A program made the position numbers and the translations under genes. The notes under the pieces are model-generated. The model did no database searches and was not told the origin of the DNA. It saw only the letters and a list, made by a program, of their open reading frames with translations. Positions 33,528 through 45,104 of a DNA stretch of 64,000 nucleotides are shown here, piece after piece. The stretch is taken from positions 29,609 through 93,608 of the forward strand of contig JBNGIO010005874.1 of NCBI GenBank assembly GCA_049999805.1. The letters run 5' to 3'. Each line of letters begins with the position of its first letter. Position 1 is the stretch's first letter. Source of the DNA: Folioceros fuciformis (lineage: Eukaryota > Anthocerotophyta > Anthocerotopsida > Anthocerotales).

Positions 33528-36220
33528 ATGATGGCAGCGATGGCGGCCCCGGCGCTGCAGGAACGCACATTTCTGCATGGCGGGAGCAACAGGCTGGCCT
33601 CCTCCCTCCCCCTGCGGCAGCGGAAGAAGCAGCAGCAGAGCTGTGTTCCATCCTGTGCTCTTGTGGGCTCCATGGCGGCGGAGCCGAGCCGGCGAGATAT
33701 CGATGCGGTTGATCAGGCTGGGCCTCGGCTCTACCATATTGCGACCATGGGGTGCCAGATGAACGTGGCGGACTCGGAGAGGATGGAGGGAGTGCTTTGT
33801 GCAAACGGGTATGCGCCTGCTGCCAATCCTGAGGACGCCTCGCTCTTCATCCTCAATACCTGCAGCATTCGGGACAGGTCCGAGCAAAAGGTACAGCAGG
33901 ATCTTCAGGGAATGTGGGGATAAGCTACAACGGAGGATGGGGTTGCTGGGTGATAAGGAAGGGTATTTTGTCAGCAGGAATGGACATGTTGGGAACGCTG
34001 GCACTCACTGGGGCCAGGTTGGTGTGTCAGGTGTATTCTGCTCTCGGTGTCCAAAAGGCGAGGAAGAGGGCAAACCCCAGCATGAAGATTGTGGTTGCTG
34101 GATGTGTGGCCCAGCAGGAAGGTGAAGCATTGCTACGGAGAGTGCCTGAAGTGGATTTGGTGATGGGCCCACAGCACGTAGGTCGGCTTCAGGAGCTGCT
34201 GGATCAGGTGCGGGTTGTCTTTGCTTCTGGTGCAATGTCGATTAGGCTGTGGGGAGGATGTGTGATGGGTGTTATGTGAGAATGGTGAGCAGGTGGATCA
34301 GGGGAGTCAAGTTTGTGCAACTGAGCCTATGTATATCATGGAAGACATCACAAAGCCTCGCAGGTACAGCTTCTTCCTTTTCTTTGAAGCAAAGCTGTTG
34401 TCCGTGTCTCAGTTTTTTGACATGTGGGAAAGGTATGATCTGTGGGCAGGAGCTCAACGACAACTGCATGGGTGAACGTGATTTACGGTCAGCTTCTGTG
34501 AACGTCTTTCACCGCGTTACGCATTTCTTGTGCGATCACCTTATTCATCTTCTGAGAATCTGGACATCAACTGTTTGCGGTTGCATGCAACAGGCTGTAA
34601 CGAGCACTGTACATATTGTGTCGTTCCTGGAGTTCGTGGTAAGGAGCAGTCTCGGGAGCCTGAAGCAATTAGGAAGGAGATGGTTGCAGTCGGAGCTGCT
34701 GGGTAAGTATATTGACAACAGAGCAACATCATTTCACCAGAACTTGTGACGATTTGGATGCTGCTGATACAAGCAATCGTTTGCTCAACATGCTAGGTAT
34801 AAAGAGGTGACTCTTTTGGGGCAGAATATAGATGCTTATGGGCGCGATCTTCCTGGGTTTGCAGCTGATGGATCTGGCCGTAGGCTGTGGACTCTGGCTG
34901 ACCTGTTGAAGTACGTCCATGACGTCCCTGGCATAGAGAGGATTCGATTTGCCACATCCCACGTAAGCATTAAGCGTCTGAGCAGGCTGGCTGTGGCTTT
35001 CTGGAATGGTTTGCTTCCTACTCTCACAATCCCTTCTCTGGTCCCATACAGCCACGGTACTTCACAGAACGACTCATTAAGGTGTGTGCCGACCTGCCCA
35101 AGGTCTGCAAGTACTTCCACATTCCATATCAATCAGGGGATAATGACATTCTCAAGGTATTTAAATCCTCATTGCTTCTCGTTCTGTAATGCCTTCGCTT
35201 CCCTCTTCTGTCTTAAACCATCCGTGGCATTGGCCTCGGCACAGACTATGCGGAGAGGATACACTGCTGAGAGATACCTAGACATCATCAGGAAAGTTCG
35301 GGAATACATGCCTGATTGCTCCATCAGCGCGGATGTCATCGTAGGCTTCCCTGGTAAGCATTCGGCTCTGCCACAAGAGTGCCACTGGTTTGAAGAGTGA
35401 ACGCTCATCTCCTCTAAACGAGAAAATCCATGTGGCAACAGGTGAAACAGAAGAGCAGTTTCTCAACACACTCAAGGTGATGAACGGTGGGTAGAGTGAC
35501 TTCCTCCATCCTGTACTCCGAACACTCATCTCCACTTCTTCTCTCACATATGATGCCCTCACATGATGCCTTCAGAGGTCAGGTTCGATCAAGTAAACAC
35601 TGCAGCGTACTCCCCGAGACCTGGGACCCCAGCAGCTCTCTGGGACAATCAGGTCGAATCTTCTTTTCTTCATTTCCGTATGCATCGCGTAGTGCATCTT
35701 CCTTCCCACGCCACCCCGCATGACACCGTTGCCCACGGTTCCCTCTCAGGTAGCTGACCTTATCAAAATGGATCGGCTCCACCGCATCAACAGGTTTTAC
35801 TCCTCACCCAACATCTTTTTTCTGGAGGTCCTTCCTTCTGATGTGTCTCAACACCTCTACTCTCGTGCAGTCTTCAACTGGAGCATTCCCTGGAACGAAG
35901 CCGGAGGTACATCGGTCGAGTGGAGAAAGTTCTGATAGAAGGACCCAACACCAAGCCCGGTCACGAACACCAGGTCCCACCCACACACCTTCCCCTTCCT
36001 TCCCTCACTTTCCACATCACATCAGAACTGGAAAAAAGCTCGAATCCAGTGCTGAACTAGTCAACTGCCACACCTGCAGGTGATGGGTCGAACAAGCACC
36101 AACCGCCTGGTGTTCCTCGAGGGAGGTCAGGATCGGATAGGCAGCATAGTGGATGTGAAAATCCTGGAAGCTCGGGCAGTGAGCCTCAGCGGTGTACTTT
36201 TCACTACCAGTTCCATCTAA
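33528..36220 (+). CDS. MiaB/CDK5RAP1-type tRNA methylthiotransferase (radical SAM)
   Basis: Thirteen exons: 33528-33890, 34031-34207, 34293-34363, 34450-34487, 34594-34702, 34797-34962, 35052-35156, 35245-35353, 35442-35476, 35578-35652, 35750-35793, 35871-35973, 36080-36220; all in phase (511 aa). The N-terminal UPF0004 domain has its three cluster cysteines in MGCQMN, NTCSIRD and AGCVAQQ. The radical-SAM cluster is [12 protein letters not shown], with a joined codon across the intron at 34487/34594. Then come [54 protein letters not shown] and a C-terminal TRAM domain ([13 protein letters not shown]). The enzyme adds a methylthio group to i6A37 of tRNAs. A basic, Ala/Ser-rich N-terminus suggests import into plastid or mitochondrion. 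A second ATG directly follows the first; either may be used. Confidence 0.94.
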
Positions 36221-37090
36221 AAAGCAGAGTTTTGGAAAGCCTCCACGTAGCAAAAACGGCTATTGCTCTCGGCACGAGCCGTATTCCTGCTCCCGTACCT
36301 GGACTTTCGTGCATTCCAAAAGAAGCCCCATGTGCCAGATCCCATCCACAACCAAGGTGGGGCGGTACACCCAGTGAACAAGCTCTACACAGCCCGGGAA
36401 CATCTCGTCAGGGCGGTGCTCGTGCGTCGTGTGCAAGGTGAGACTACACACCATTGGACCCGATAGACTTGCTATGTCTATCAGAGCACGAGAACCTTGA
36501 AGAGAGGCCATGGCAGGCTCCCGAAGCTCCCGGGGCCTCTGAGACGCGGTGACTGGGCCTATCTTGAGGTCAGATCCGACGCCCCCTGGACATACATCCA
36601 GAGATCCCATCTCCGGCCCCTGAAATCTCTCCCCCCACCCCGCAGACAAATTCAACAGGCACAATTTTATGCCTCCCATGTCTGAGTACAAATTGCCACG
36701 TCCAAGCTGCACCGTCCCGACACTCACGATCTGGACTCGGGCTGTTGACGTCACTGGCTTCACGTCGGTTCCCGACAGAAGTTGCCAACGTCTGAAGAGA
36801 AAGCGCCGCCGGTATACGCGCGCAATACGGAAAGGAGAGGGAGGTCCACACGTAGCGCAGCGCTGCTCAGAGCCGAGCATGATGCTCTCTTCCCTCGTCC
36901 TCATCTTTTAAGGTGACGCCGTGCCTGGAGGAAAGAAACTGGCGTCAGGCAGCAGCGCGTCCATGGATTGTGTGTACGTGCAAGACACGTGAGATGGTGA
37001 GCGAGGGGTGAGAGTTTCGCGACTAGTGCGTCTCACGCGACTCAAACGAATCAGGCGTTTCATGCGACTCAAAACTGCGTGCCTCTGGAC
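36221..37090. other. Region between MiaB-type and VQ genes, one doubtful ORF
   Basis: A continuous minus-strand frame (36904-36260, 214 aa) has fairly ordinary composition (for example FPGCVELVHWVYRPTLVV) but no recognised family and overlaps the expected 3' UTR of the MiaB-type gene. It may be coding, perhaps an exon, or chance. Near 37015-37080 the motif GCGACTCAAA recurs several times just before the VQ gene start. Confidence 0.25.
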
Positions 37091-38339
37091 ATGGCGGACT
37101 GCAAGCCGAGGAGTCGGGTTCCCGGGGCGGTGAATCTGGTGATCCGGAGAGATTCTCCGAGAGTGGTAGAGACGGAGCCGGAGAATTTCAGGGAGGTGGT
37201 GCAGCGGCTGACGGGGTTGCGGAGGACGAGGCACCAGCAGCCCAGGAGCAGACCTTCCAAGAACGCGCAGAGGCTGAGGAGAAGCTCGAGTTTCAGCCCG
37301 AGCGTGGGAGGGAAGGTGGAGACGGATATGACGTCCCTTGCCACTACATCACTTCCTGCTACCTCTCCATTGTCGAAGATGGAGAATGGTAGGGAGGAGG
37401 GGAGTCACGACCACCATCGGCATCGTGAAGTTCGGATTGATGTTTCTTGTGGGTTTGGGGCAGAGTGCAATCAGCTGACGCAGCCCACGCTGCGAAGCCC
37501 GGACAGCGTGCTGCAGATGGACCGGTACCTGGAAGCCGCGGCCACCGTGTGGCCGACAACGCAAGACGCGTGCAGTATTAATGGGCTGGCCATGGCTGCT
37601 GGCAGCGCTCCAGCGGTACCTCCGTCCTGGGCCGGCTCCGTTTCTCTTGAGCTTCTCCCGCCTGCTCATCTCCTGCAGGTGGACGATTGGACCAGGTTTC
37701 CATCTTGTTTGGATCCATTCATCCTCTGCACTCCTGCACGACGATGCCTCATCTGCAGTACTGTGCGTGGCTTTTCTTGCAGGACAGCATTTGTGCTTCT
37801 GCTTCTACTGCTGCTCCTGAGCTGCAGGAGCCCGTAAGCTTTTTCATCGGCCAGACCGTGAACGTCCATCCGTGCGAGTGTCTCTGGGACAGCACCTTCC
37901 CGATCTGCCCGATCAACGACCACTCCTTCCCTGCAACCCAGGGTACCGGTACCTCGGATGCAGAGCTGGTTAGTTTCCAGTCCGCTTACGGCTACGAACT
38001 CCAGGCCGACCTGCAGGAGGCATTGAGCAGTATGCCAGACTTCTCACCTCCTGTCGACTCCCAGACTGCGCTGCCTTTCATACACTGCATATCATCCTGT
38101 TCCCACCGAGCTCATAGAAGCTTGTCTGTTGCCTGGCAGGGCCGTCTACGGAGTTCGAGCAGCTGGCCATAGCCTCTACTTCCGCAGCCTGCAAGGAGAC
38201 AGCCACTCCGGCTCCTTCCAATCCCTGGTTTTGGGTGGACGATAACCTCGATGAACGGCATGTGCCCGTGCCAATGCCCGACCCTCAGCCTCCAAGCATC
38301 TTCCAGCTCCAAACCAGATCCCCCTGGGATGGCTTCTAA
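37091..38339 (+). CDS. VQ-motif protein
   Basis: Three exons: 37091-37678, 37783-38029, 38140-38339; in phase (344 aa). Residues about 30-45 read ENFREVVQRLTGL, a perfect VQ motif (FxxxVQxLTG). VQ proteins are plant transcriptional cofactors that bind WRKY factors in the nucleus and act in defence and development. The rest is Ser/Pro-rich and disordered, with Arg-rich KNAQRLRRSSS after the motif and a C-terminal MPDPQPPSIFQLQTRSPWD. The VQ motif is close to the N-terminus. Exon 2's donor (AGCA|gtatgcc) is chosen because it restores phase with exon 3; reading through instead gives an alternative, longer end. Confidence 0.85.
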
Positions 38340-38634
38340 TCAGGCGTCCCCCGCCATGCTGTTTGTGAATACTTCCGGACTCGAATTTGGTACATAACAA
38401 GGTCTCCCGGCCATCTCATGGTTTTTCCCATCCCATATAGCCAACCCAGAAATCATGCAATAAAAGTGTGAAAATAAACTTTTGGGATAGTTTGTCGCGT
38501 CTCGCTTCATTCGGTAAGCACAAGGAGGGAAACATGTGTTGCCAAGGGCTAACAATGTTGTTTCACGACCGATCGTGGAGGTTCGGCCTTCACAGCTTGG
38601 CGGCCCTATGTTGTTTAGACGACATGTCTGATGG

Positions 38635-39582
38635 TTACGGGCTGTCGGAGGTGAGCTGCTTGGATCGGAGGTGCAGGAAATCAGCCATTCTTTGCAGCAT
38701 GACTGGCGGCCATCGGCGGATGCGACGCAGCCAGTCCTGGTCCCGGTACAGGGCACAGCCGTCCCCAGACTCGATCTGGTAGCAAGCAAAACGCCATTCC
38801 TGCTCGGCCAGGCCCTCCAGCCCCTGGCCCCAGTGCAGAGCTGCAAGGGCTGCTCTAGCATCCACGCTCCCGGGCGCACGTCGAGCAACGGCCGCCAGCT
38901 CGCGCATTCCGGCCTCCTCGTCCCCGAGCTGCACGCGCATCAGCGCGGCGTTGGCGGCGGCCATCGCCGAGGCGTCCCGCTGCCGAGCACGCTCGAAGGC
39001 TAGTGCGCTCGCGGCGTAGTCCCCGAGCGCGTCCTCGAATCTGGCAGCCGCGGCCAGCGCGGTGCCCCGACTGTTGGGCACGAACGGATCGGGCCCGGCC
39101 ACTGCCAGCGCTTGAGTGTAGTCGGCGATGGCGGCGTCCCAGGCAGCCAGACCCTCGCTGGCCAGCGCCCGCGCGGCCAGAGCGCGGGGGTTGCCGGGGC
39201 TGCGCCTCAGCACCTCGTCCATATCCGCCACGGCTTCTTGGAATCGCTTCGCATCCAGCCGCGCCTGGCCGCGGGCCTCGAGCCAGGCCTCCTGGCCGGG
39301 GTCTGCCAAGACTGCCGCGTCCCAGAGCTCGCAAGCTCGGTTTACGGATCCCGCCGCCCATGCCTCTGCTGCCTCCACCGCCAGCTGCTCCGCCTGCCGC
39401 TGAGCTGCTGGCGACGGAGGTGGCGGTGGCGATGCTGCAGAAACCGGCCGCGGTCCTAACCCTAGCGCCAGCCCGAGGAGGACTTCCCGCCGGAGGAGAA
39501 GGTACGTCGGCTTCACTTGCTGCTGCCGCGGTGACGCTCTGATGCTGCAGGAACAGGCTGGAAGGTACAACGTTGTAGACAT
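38635..39582 (-). CDS. Thylakoid-lumen TPR protein (chloroplast lumen common family)
   Basis: Intronless, 315 aa. The N-terminus is a bipartite signal: a Ser/Arg-rich stroma-targeting part, then RREVLLGLALGLG followed by PRPVSAAS, i.e. twin arginine, hydrophobic core and a VSA cleavage site, pointing to the Tat route into the lumen. The mature part is made of TPR-type helical pairs (AVEAAEAWAAGSVNRACELW, ALASEGLAAWDAAIADYTQA, RFEDALGDYAASALAF). It ends with a conserved block QEWRFACYQIESGDGCALY, DQDWLRRIRRWPPVM. I recall this block from a plant family annotated as chloroplast lumen common family; its function is unknown. The very GC-rich coding sequence produces long shadow frames on both strands. 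Confidence 0.88.
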   Translation of the reverse strand: MSTTLYLPACSCSIRASPRQQQVKPTYLLLRREVLLGLALGLGPRPVSAASPPPPPSPAAQRQAEQLAVEAAEAWAAGSVNRACELWDAAVLADPGQEAWLEARGQARLDAKRFQEAVADMDEVLRRSPGNPRALAARALASEGLAAWDAAIADYTQALAVAGPDPFVPNSRGTALAAAARFEDALGDYAASALAFERARQRDASAMAAANAALMRVQLGDEEAGMRELAAVARRAPGSVDARAALAALHWGQGLEGLAEQEWRFACYQIESGDGCALYRDQDWLRRIRRWPPVMLQRMADFLHLRSKQLTSDSP

Positions 39583-40079
39583 GGTATGGCGAGGGCTGCA
39601 TCACACGCCTCTCGGACGCTGTTTTTGTATGAAGAAGCTCTGCGCGATTTTATCTTCCCCATTCCAGCCGTTTTTGTGGAAGCTTGGTTTCAAGCGTGCT
39701 TAGTAAGTGTGTATTGGAGAGCACCTCGCGAAGCGTGAGGGAGAGCAGTCGAGGGTCATTCGAACGAGGTGAATCTTGCAGACACTGAAAATGGATTGGA
39801 TAGCTTGCTGCTGTGGAATTGACACACGCTGGAAATGGTTTGCACGACTTGCTATTGCTTTGGAATTTTGCCTCAGCTCGGGATGTTGCCGGAAGTTACA
39901 TATTGGACAGTTTGGAGCTTTCATTGAAAGATGTGGCGGACTTTGGTACAGGTCTTCAGCCGCAGAAAAGGCCATCGAATGTACTCGGAATATGATTTGT
40001 CTACATGTTTACGTCTTTCACCTCGGCTACTGCTCTATTCCGAAAGGATCAGGGAGCTTGGACGAATAACAGCACCATC
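39583..40079. other. Intergenic, nothing recognised
   Basis: This is the region upstream of the lumen TPR gene; only short unsupported ORFs were seen. Confidence 0.4.
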
Positions 40080-40448
40080 TTAATACAGCCCACACTTCCA
40101 CTGGTTGGATGCTGTTTCCGACAAGGCAGCTTCCAGGTCTACCACCTCTGCTCCGTGAGATACTGTGAATTGCCCGACATCGCACTCGAGACATTTATCG
40201 TCAGCCTGACATAGTTGCACTACGTGGGCACCGACAGCTCTATCTTCACTCCCATGATCCTGGGGTTGCTTCATCTCATTCCCACACCCAGCTTTTTCAT
40301 CGCTTTCATCAGCTTCAGATAGCTTCATCGCATCGTCAGCTGCAGCTCTCTCATCGAATTCGTCAGGTTGAGGCCGCTCCACCTCGTCGTCGGCAACATC
40401 TCTTTCGTCAATCTCATCAGAATGAGGTAGCTTCACGAGATGGTCCAA
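40080..40448 (-). CDS. Acidic 18-residue tandem-repeat ORF, unrecognised
   Basis: A 122-aa minus-strand frame is built from about six imperfect 18-residue units, clearest in VKLPHSDEIDERDVADDE, VERPQPDEFDERAAADDA and MKLSEADESDEKAGCGNE, fading toward the C-terminus. It may be the last exon of a longer gene or an expanded 54-bp repeat that happens to be open. No family is recognised and there is no clear upstream exon. Whether it is expressed cannot be judged from sequence. Confidence 0.35.
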   Translation of the reverse strand: MDHLVKLPHSDEIDERDVADDEVERPQPDEFDERAAADDAMKLSEADESDEKAGCGNEMKQPQDHGSEDRAVGAHVVQLCQADDKCLECDVGQFTVSHGAEVVDLEAALSETASNQWKCGLY

Positions 40449-41659
40449 ACATCATGCCCTCGTCCTTGCTGTGTGCGGAGGGTAGACAATTCTTAGTGTG
40501 CCATGGGCTTTTTTCAGATCAAATCCCATTGCGGGACTGCGATGCATACCTTGAAATCCCTGTACACAAAAGCTCCTTTCTTAAAAACTACAATGTTTCT
40601 CACGGCCCCAAGCGAGGCTGACTGTTCGCAGCTTCACCATCTTTGACTTGGCATGGCTGCGGGAAGGGTGGTTGTATCTGGCATGTACTGTAGTATGATT
40701 GCAGCTCCTGTGGCTGAGGAACCTTGACACAGACCTAGCTCAGGAATCCTGGTCCTGAGCAGGACTCAACCAGATCTGCAAGGAAGTAGGCCTGCTAGGA
40801 GCATGCCTGAACCACGATCCTGCCGGGTTCACTCAGGCGTGAATCCGTCCTCTTTTGCTATGATGTGTCTTTCATGAGCAAACCAGACGGACTGCTATGG
40901 TCGGTGCCCTGTTGATACGCCAGCTATCAATCTCCTGAACCCGTATCGGACTCCTGTAAGTCGAGCTTCTGACTAGGCAGGCACATGTCATGACGTGCCA
41001 AACCCACACTATCCAGCCAGCAATCAAGCAACGAGGACAGACCTTCGTGGTCGATGACTCCTTTGCTCTGCCATTCTGGGACTGAAAGAATCAGCACAGC
41101 GAGTCCCCACACCGTTCCCCGCTACTTCCGCAATCCTCACAAGTACCCCAGGCTGTCTCACAGACTCCGGCCCGCACACGTCCTTTCGCACCCGATGCGA
41201 TGAGGGGCACACTCTCCCGACGAAGCGAGACGGAGAAGCAAATTCGATGGGCAGGCGCATGATCTGGCTGTGCACTCCTGGCTGGGAGACGAGAACAAAA
41301 CGCGGACGTGAGACCGGTTTTCCATGCTGTCCGAGACCCGCGTCTCTTTCCTCAAGACTGCAACAGCGTGAGAGAGAAGAGAATAGAGGAACATGCTCTG
41401 ACAGGTTCCGGACGGGTTCCAGTGCTGTGCGATGGGCAGGTAGGGATGCTTAAACGAGAAGTCTTGGCCAAAGAACGTCCAGGGCTAGATGAAGAAAATG
41501 ATTTTCCGTCTATGTACATAGGTATTTGTGAACGTTGGGTACTACGTGGCGCTGGTTAGCCCAAGCAGCTATGCTTGGTGTTCCCTTTGGCGTGCCCGTT
41601 GTGACAACGTGCTAGGGCTCCTACTCCTACATATGGTAGCAGCACCTCCCATTGTTGCG
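40449..41659. other. Region with no supported gene
   Basis: Short ORFs occur on both strands (for example 41247-41453 and 41275-41024), but none shows family resemblance or consistent splice-linked partners. Some may be 5' leader of the CRR7-like gene. Confidence 0.35.
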
Positions 41660-42980
41660 ATGGCGGCTGCAGCCCCGTCCGTCCTCACCACCCACCATTT
41701 GCACCTTTCACGGTGGAGAGCACGCTCTTCTGAAGGTACATGGCTTCAAGCTGCTTGTCCCAAAAGCCTCGTTGCTTGATGTTCGCTAGGGCTAGATGCA
41801 CCTGACTCGCATGGACTGCGTTCATGGGTGGGGCCGCATTCCCTCTTCGGCCTCTGTAGCTCTTTTGGGTCTTGTTGCTGCACATCTGAATTCAGATAAA
41901 TTAGATCACGTGGCCTTCAAGGAAATGTTGTTCTTTCTGAGCCAGAGTGGGAGCTTGCTTGGTGGGGAGGGACATTGCGTAAGTTTGGTAGGGGGAACGA
42001 GATTGGGAGGGTTTCGCGGGAATGGGGAATGCATGCAAAGGCTTCAAGCTCTGAGATGTGGTGGAGCTGGGCAACGTCTGTCGCAGTGCTGTGATTGGTA
42101 CCCTCTTATGCAATCAATTATGGTGCAGGTTGGCCCTTTCTCAGCAATTGGAAGTCGGGGCCAAAACCGCTGTGTCCAACAGATCTAGCAAGGAATGCTG
42201 ACTGCCCTCGACCTCATTGTGCGATGAGTCAATCCTCACGGAATCCACGGCAGGTACCCTAAGTTTGCTCTTGCCTCCCTCGCCTGTCAGAGCGGCAGGT
42301 ACCCTAAGCTTGCTCTCGCCTCCCTCGCCTCCCTCTGGCAGGGAAGAAGTAGGGGTGGGTTGATGCTGGCGATGAGCGGTTCTGGCGTGACTGCCCTCCA
42401 GAGGAACTGGTGACTTCTGTTATCTTCTTTCGCGGATGTGATTGCTGCAATCCCGAGTTTAGGATTTGGCTCGTGTAGCGTCCAGCTTGAGAGACTGTGG
42501 AGGTAGGTTTAGAGTTTTCAGTCCTTTGTCGAGAGAGTCGATTTCCTCCGTCATGCACTGGCGGTGAGGTTGGTCTTCCCTGACAGACTCTCCGCTCTAC
42601 TCAAGATCTTCTTGAGTGCCCCTTGGTGGGTGATTCTATGATGGAGTAGTTTGCAGTGGTTGGTTAGCTTATCTCTTTCCTGGGCCCTGCAGGTTCTAGC
42701 AAAGGGAGTAGCCCGGCGCATGCTCTATGAGGAATCAGACTCTTATGTGCTCATCGAACCGGGCCAAGAAGAGGTGTTTGTGAATCTAGAAGAGCTGCAG
42801 ATTAGGCTGAAGCATTGGCTAGAGAATTGGCCAGGCAAGGAGCTGCCCTCAGATCTGGCCAGATTTGAGGCTGTAGATGACGCCGTAGATTATCTCACAG
42901 ACTCTGCATGTGAGCTGGATCTTGGTGGTGGTCGGGGTTCTATGCAATGGTTTCGTGTTCGCCTAGACAATGAAGCCTGA
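41660..42980 (+). CDS. CRR7: CRR7-like factor for the chloroplast NDH complex
   Basis: The last exon (42693-42980, after a ccctgcag acceptor) encodes YEESDSYVLIEPGQEEVF, LEELQIRLKHWLENWPG, LPSDLARFEAVDDAVDYL and SACELDLGGG followed by SMQWFRVRLD. This matches CHLORORESPIRATORY REDUCTION 7, a small protein conserved from cyanobacteria that is needed to assemble the NAD(P)H dehydrogenase-like complex of photosynthetic cyclic electron flow. The probable first exon is 41660-41735 (MAAAAPSVLTTHHLHLSRWR), a transit-peptide-like start with a GT donor. At least one middle exon is needed to repair phase; 41780-42170 contains candidates but I could not fix it. The C-terminal domain is firm; the N-terminal half is a guess. 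Confidence 0.68.
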
Positions 42981-43585
42981 CCGGCATATTTGCCAAATGC
43001 AATGCAGTGTGATGCTTCCTTCCTCCGGGGAACATCTGGCAGAACTCTTTCAGTCTCTTCATTGTGTCTGATTTCCATCTTTCTTCTGTCACACGAACGT
43101 ATGTCTCTATTTTGGTTGTGAAGACCATAAACTCACGAATCAGTTACTTCCCTGAATGTGCATCGTTGCCATGGTTCATCTGGACTGTCATCCAGTATAA
43201 GCTCAGGATGCGAAGGCCTGAAACTTTGCGCAAACTTTGGTCTGTCAAAGCGAGCCATGACCCTGGGATCATCCTCACCGCGCGTACTCATGTTCCTTTG
43301 TGTGTTGCTGCAGTGGTAGATGACAAACCAACTTGGGGAGCAGCGTCATCTTCATGTTCATGCCCATGTGAGAATGACTTGGTACATCTGCAGCGGCTGC
43401 CAGGCATTTTGCAATAGCTCAAGTGGGCTCCTGTTTCTGCGACTTTGTTCTGTTCTATTTCTGTTCCGTCACTAGGTTTTCAGGTTCAGGCAATTCCTCC
43501 TCCCCAGTTCCAATGACCTACTTAGTTTTACTTGTGTCAGGGAACAAGAGATGATTAGTGGCTGAGTTGCCGTCCTCGAGTCACC
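42981..43585. other. Intergenic, nothing recognised
   Basis: Likely holds the 3' UTR of the CRR7-like gene and the promoter and leader of the phosphate carrier gene. No repeat or ORF of note was seen. Confidence 0.4.
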
Positions 43586-44657
43586 ATGGACAAGATTTGG
43601 GATGCTCATGTCAGGGGTGAACCAATCAAAATGTTCACTGCCAACTATTATGCAGCATGTGCTGCTGGAGGAATGCTGTCAACTGGTGCCACGCACCTGC
43701 TAATAACTCCTCTTGATGTGCTGAAGGTCAACATGCAGGTTTGTGGATCGAGTTTCTCGTACTTTGATGCTTCTTACAAGAAGGAACGTTTGCATCACTA
43801 GGGTGTGTGTGGGAAAGGTCAGCAATTGCTAACAACTTGTCGCCACGATCTCTGGCCAGGTAAATCCCATGAAATACAACAGCACTCGCACGGGGCTGGG
43901 AACTCTGTGGCGGGAGCAAGGAATGCCAGGGCTCTGGAGGGGTTGGGGCGGGAAGCTGTGTGGCTACAGTGTGCAAGGTGCTTGCAAGTTTGGATTCTAT
44001 GAGTACTTCAAGAAACTGTATTGTGATGTCCTGGGCCCGGTGAACGTGGAGCGTCGCAAAACTCCCATCTACATGGCTGCCAGTGCTTCAGCAACACTCA
44101 TTGCTGATGTTACATTGTGCCCCTTCGAGGCTGTCAAAGTGCGTGTGCAGACCAGGCCAGGCTACGCAAAGGGGTTGCTAGATGGGTTCCCTAAGATGTT
44201 CAGGTCTGAAGGCATCCTCTCATTCTACAAAGGGCTTGTTCCCCTCTGGGGTCGGAACTTGCCCTTCGCCATGATCATGTTTTCATCCTTCGAGCACTCG
44301 GTGGATCTTCTGTACACCAAGGTCGTGAGAGTGCCCAGAACGGAGTGCTCGAAAGGCACTCAGCTGGGGGTGACATGTGTGGCTGGTTACATGTCGGGCA
44401 TCATGGGAACAATTGTGTCAAATCCTGCTGACAACATCGTCACCTACATGTACAAGACCAAGACTACAACAACGTTTTCGCAGGCAGCAAGGGAGATTGG
44501 GCTTGTGGGGCTCTTCACGAGAAGTCTGCCTCTGCGGATGATGATAGTCGGACCCATTGTCGCAAGCCAGTGGTTCGCGTATGACACACTGAAGGTCCTT
44601 CTAGGCTTACCCACCAGCGGCGGTGTCGACCATCATCTCAAGGCATCAGGAGAGTAG
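43586..44657 (+). CDS. MPT: Mitochondrial phosphate carrier (PHT3/MPT type)
   Basis: Two exons, 43586-43738 and 43860-44657 (316 aa). Three mitochondrial-carrier repeats are clear, with signature motifs PLDVLKVNMQ (about residue 42), PFEAVKVRVQ (about 140) and PADNIVTYM (about 237), the last being the degenerate form seen in phosphate carriers. GLWRGWGGKLCGYSVQGACK and KFGFYEYFKK are typical of this subfamily. It moves phosphate with protons across the inner mitochondrial membrane. There is no long presequence; MDKIWDAHVRG starts directly before the first repeat, resembling the shorter MPT1/PHT3;3-type plant members. The start codon has a good context (CACCATGG). Confidence 0.94.
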
Positions 44658-45104
44658 CAATACCATCGGAGTAGTTCAGCCTGCCATCCGGCCGTCCAAT
44701 CATCGAATTGCTTCACAGGTCATGTCGAGTCTTGGATCCAAACGAACAGCAGTTCCCACTTTGCTTAAATGCAGTCAGTCTTCAGTCAGTAAGCAATTGT
44801 CTGAGCCGTCAGACGTTCGTCCGGATGCCTAATTGCATGCAATGGGAGGCAAGAATTGGCTGTTATCCTGCAAGTGCTGTTTTCCACACTTTCAAACAGA
44901 TGGAGAAAAAAAAAACTTTCGCATAGCCATTGGCAGAGAGGAACTCCGGCGGAGAGATCTCACGACATGTGAACCATACTGCCGCAACATGGTTGTCACA
45001 ACCACCTAAACCCTCGACCTGGGCCACTGGCAAACAAGTAGTAAGCCACAGTAATCACTCTTCATGCCTTCGATTCAAGGTTCAGGGTTTAACACTACCA
45101 CTCT
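44658..45104. other. Convergent intergenic region, nothing recognised
   Basis: It lies between the 3' ends of the phosphate carrier and GST genes. A short A run (about 44909-44918) is the only feature noted. Confidence 0.4.

Noticed and set aside
38855-39604. 249-aa minus-strand and long plus-strand ORFs over the lumen TPR gene
   Set aside because: Very GC-rich, Arg/Gly/Pro-rich shadow frames of the well-supported TPR gene.
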